DNA of 47,806 bases from Gnetum montanum. Lineage: Eukaryota > Streptophyta > Gnetopsida > Gnetales > Gnetaceae. The notes under the pieces were generated by a model that was not told the DNA's origin, made no database searches, and saw nothing but the letters and a program-made list of their open reading frames with translations. Numbering within the stretch: position 1 is the first letter of the stretch; every line of letters begins with the position of its first letter. Positions 47,275 to 47,806 of the stretch are shown here, piece after piece. The DNA lies in assembly GCA_015680685.1 (NCBI GenBank), contig MNCI01034286.1, forward strand, positions 20,336-68,141, read 5' to 3'. Both the position numbers and the translations under genes were made by a program.

Positions 47275-47806
47275 TTATGCCATAAGTGGTATATGATCAA
47301 ATAGTCTTGTTCGAGATAGAAAGGCTTGATCTTGATTCTTCTCAAATTCTTGTTTAGAAATTAACTCTAGTAACTTGGTAACTTGGAAGAATTGAACATC
47401 ATACCAAATATAATCTAGGGTCTCAATGAAGAATGTTGTTGACCCATCTTCATTAATCATGGTAAAGTAATTGGTAAACTGTGATTCTTGATGAGTACTA
47501 TCCATCAACATCATCTATTCTTGAATTTTGAGATATAATTTATTTATTAAAGATTCAAAGTAAACAAAATATGCACTAGCCATTGGAATTTCATGTTGAA
47601 TTGATGAGAGCATCTTCTTTAAATTGGGTTCATCTTTCAAGGATTCCCTTACACATCCAGATTTTAAGAATTGATAAACACTACTTCCAACTTTCACATT
47701 GAAGTCTCCACAAAGGACAATTGGCACTAGATTAGTATGTTTTAAGAATAACTTATTCTTCAAAATTTCCTCTATTTTCTTAATCAAGTATGCTCCTTAG
47801 CATAGT
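47275..47806 (-). pseudogene. CCR4-type deadenylase / EEP-domain nuclease fragment, partial at window edge
   Basis: A single frame on the minus strand from the window edge to TAA (47275-47277), with one internal TAG (47515-47517). It reads through the C-terminal half of an endonuclease/exonuclease/phosphatase domain: PIVLCGDFN (catalytic Asp and Asn), then PMASAYF, then FTNYFTMIN, ETLDYIWYD, and finally FDHIPLMA. This order matches plant CCR4 homologues, which shorten mRNA poly(A) tails. The usual SDH reads FDH and neighbouring prolines read Leu, all C-to-T changes, so it is decayed. The segment is contiguous with no visible intron over about 530 bp, but it is too short to tell a processed copy from an exon of a dead gene. 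Confidence 0.65.

Overview
The window reads as intergenic heterochromatin from a land plant with a large, repeat-rich genome. The evidence is a pile of plant-type Ty3/gypsy LTR retrotransposons (Tat-, Athila- and chromovirus-like), 70-80 bp GT-AG introns, plant-type primer binding sites (tRNA-Asp, tRNA-iMet), strong C-to-T decay of coding frames and, outside the first 8 kb, AT-rich CpG-poor DNA. The species cannot be named from the sequence. I see no intact cellular gene; the only non-transposon coding similarity is a decayed CCR4-type deadenylase fragment at the right edge.

Layout. (A) 1 to about 8190 is a GC- and CpG-richer non-autonomous Tat-like element on the minus strand: 5' LTR/leader (about 8190-6403), gag (6402-3499), aspartic protease (3444-2632), then no reverse transcriptase, RNase H or integrase. 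Instead, a plus-strand antisense gene ends at 2109. It can be read through five exons joined by four short introns and carries several in-frame stops. (B) 8191-15778 is AT-rich and holds a degenerate plus-strand Tat-lineage pol (about 9560-13043) with reverse transcriptase, two RNase H domains and integrase. (C) 15784-25442 is a complete but dead plus-strand Athila-like element with 801/805 bp LTRs and a perfect CTATC target-site duplication. (D) 27023-34926 is a complete but dead plus-strand chromovirus-like element with a CTAGT duplication. Its protease region is split by a minus-strand solo LTR of the C family (29932-30843). (E) 42369 down to about 35521 is a second Athila-like element on the minus strand, with a 5' LTR and homologues of the C gag and pol. 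It sits inside an LTR of (F), a minus-strand element at about 46255-42370 with PBS, gag, polypurine tract and LTR but no pol. (G) 47806-47275 is the CCR4-like fragment.

Insertion order inferred from interruptions: F is older than E, and D is older than the solo LTR. Nearly all premature stops I inspected fit CAG/CAA/CGA to TAG/TAA/TGA (or TGG to TGA), as expected of 5-methylcytosine deamination in silenced repeats. The most novel-looking feature is the intron-containing antisense gene inside the gag-protease element A, together with the nested palindromes in its LTR/leader.

Limits: all domain calls are by eye. LTR ends of A and B, gag/pol boundaries in degenerate elements and lineage names need alignment to confirm.
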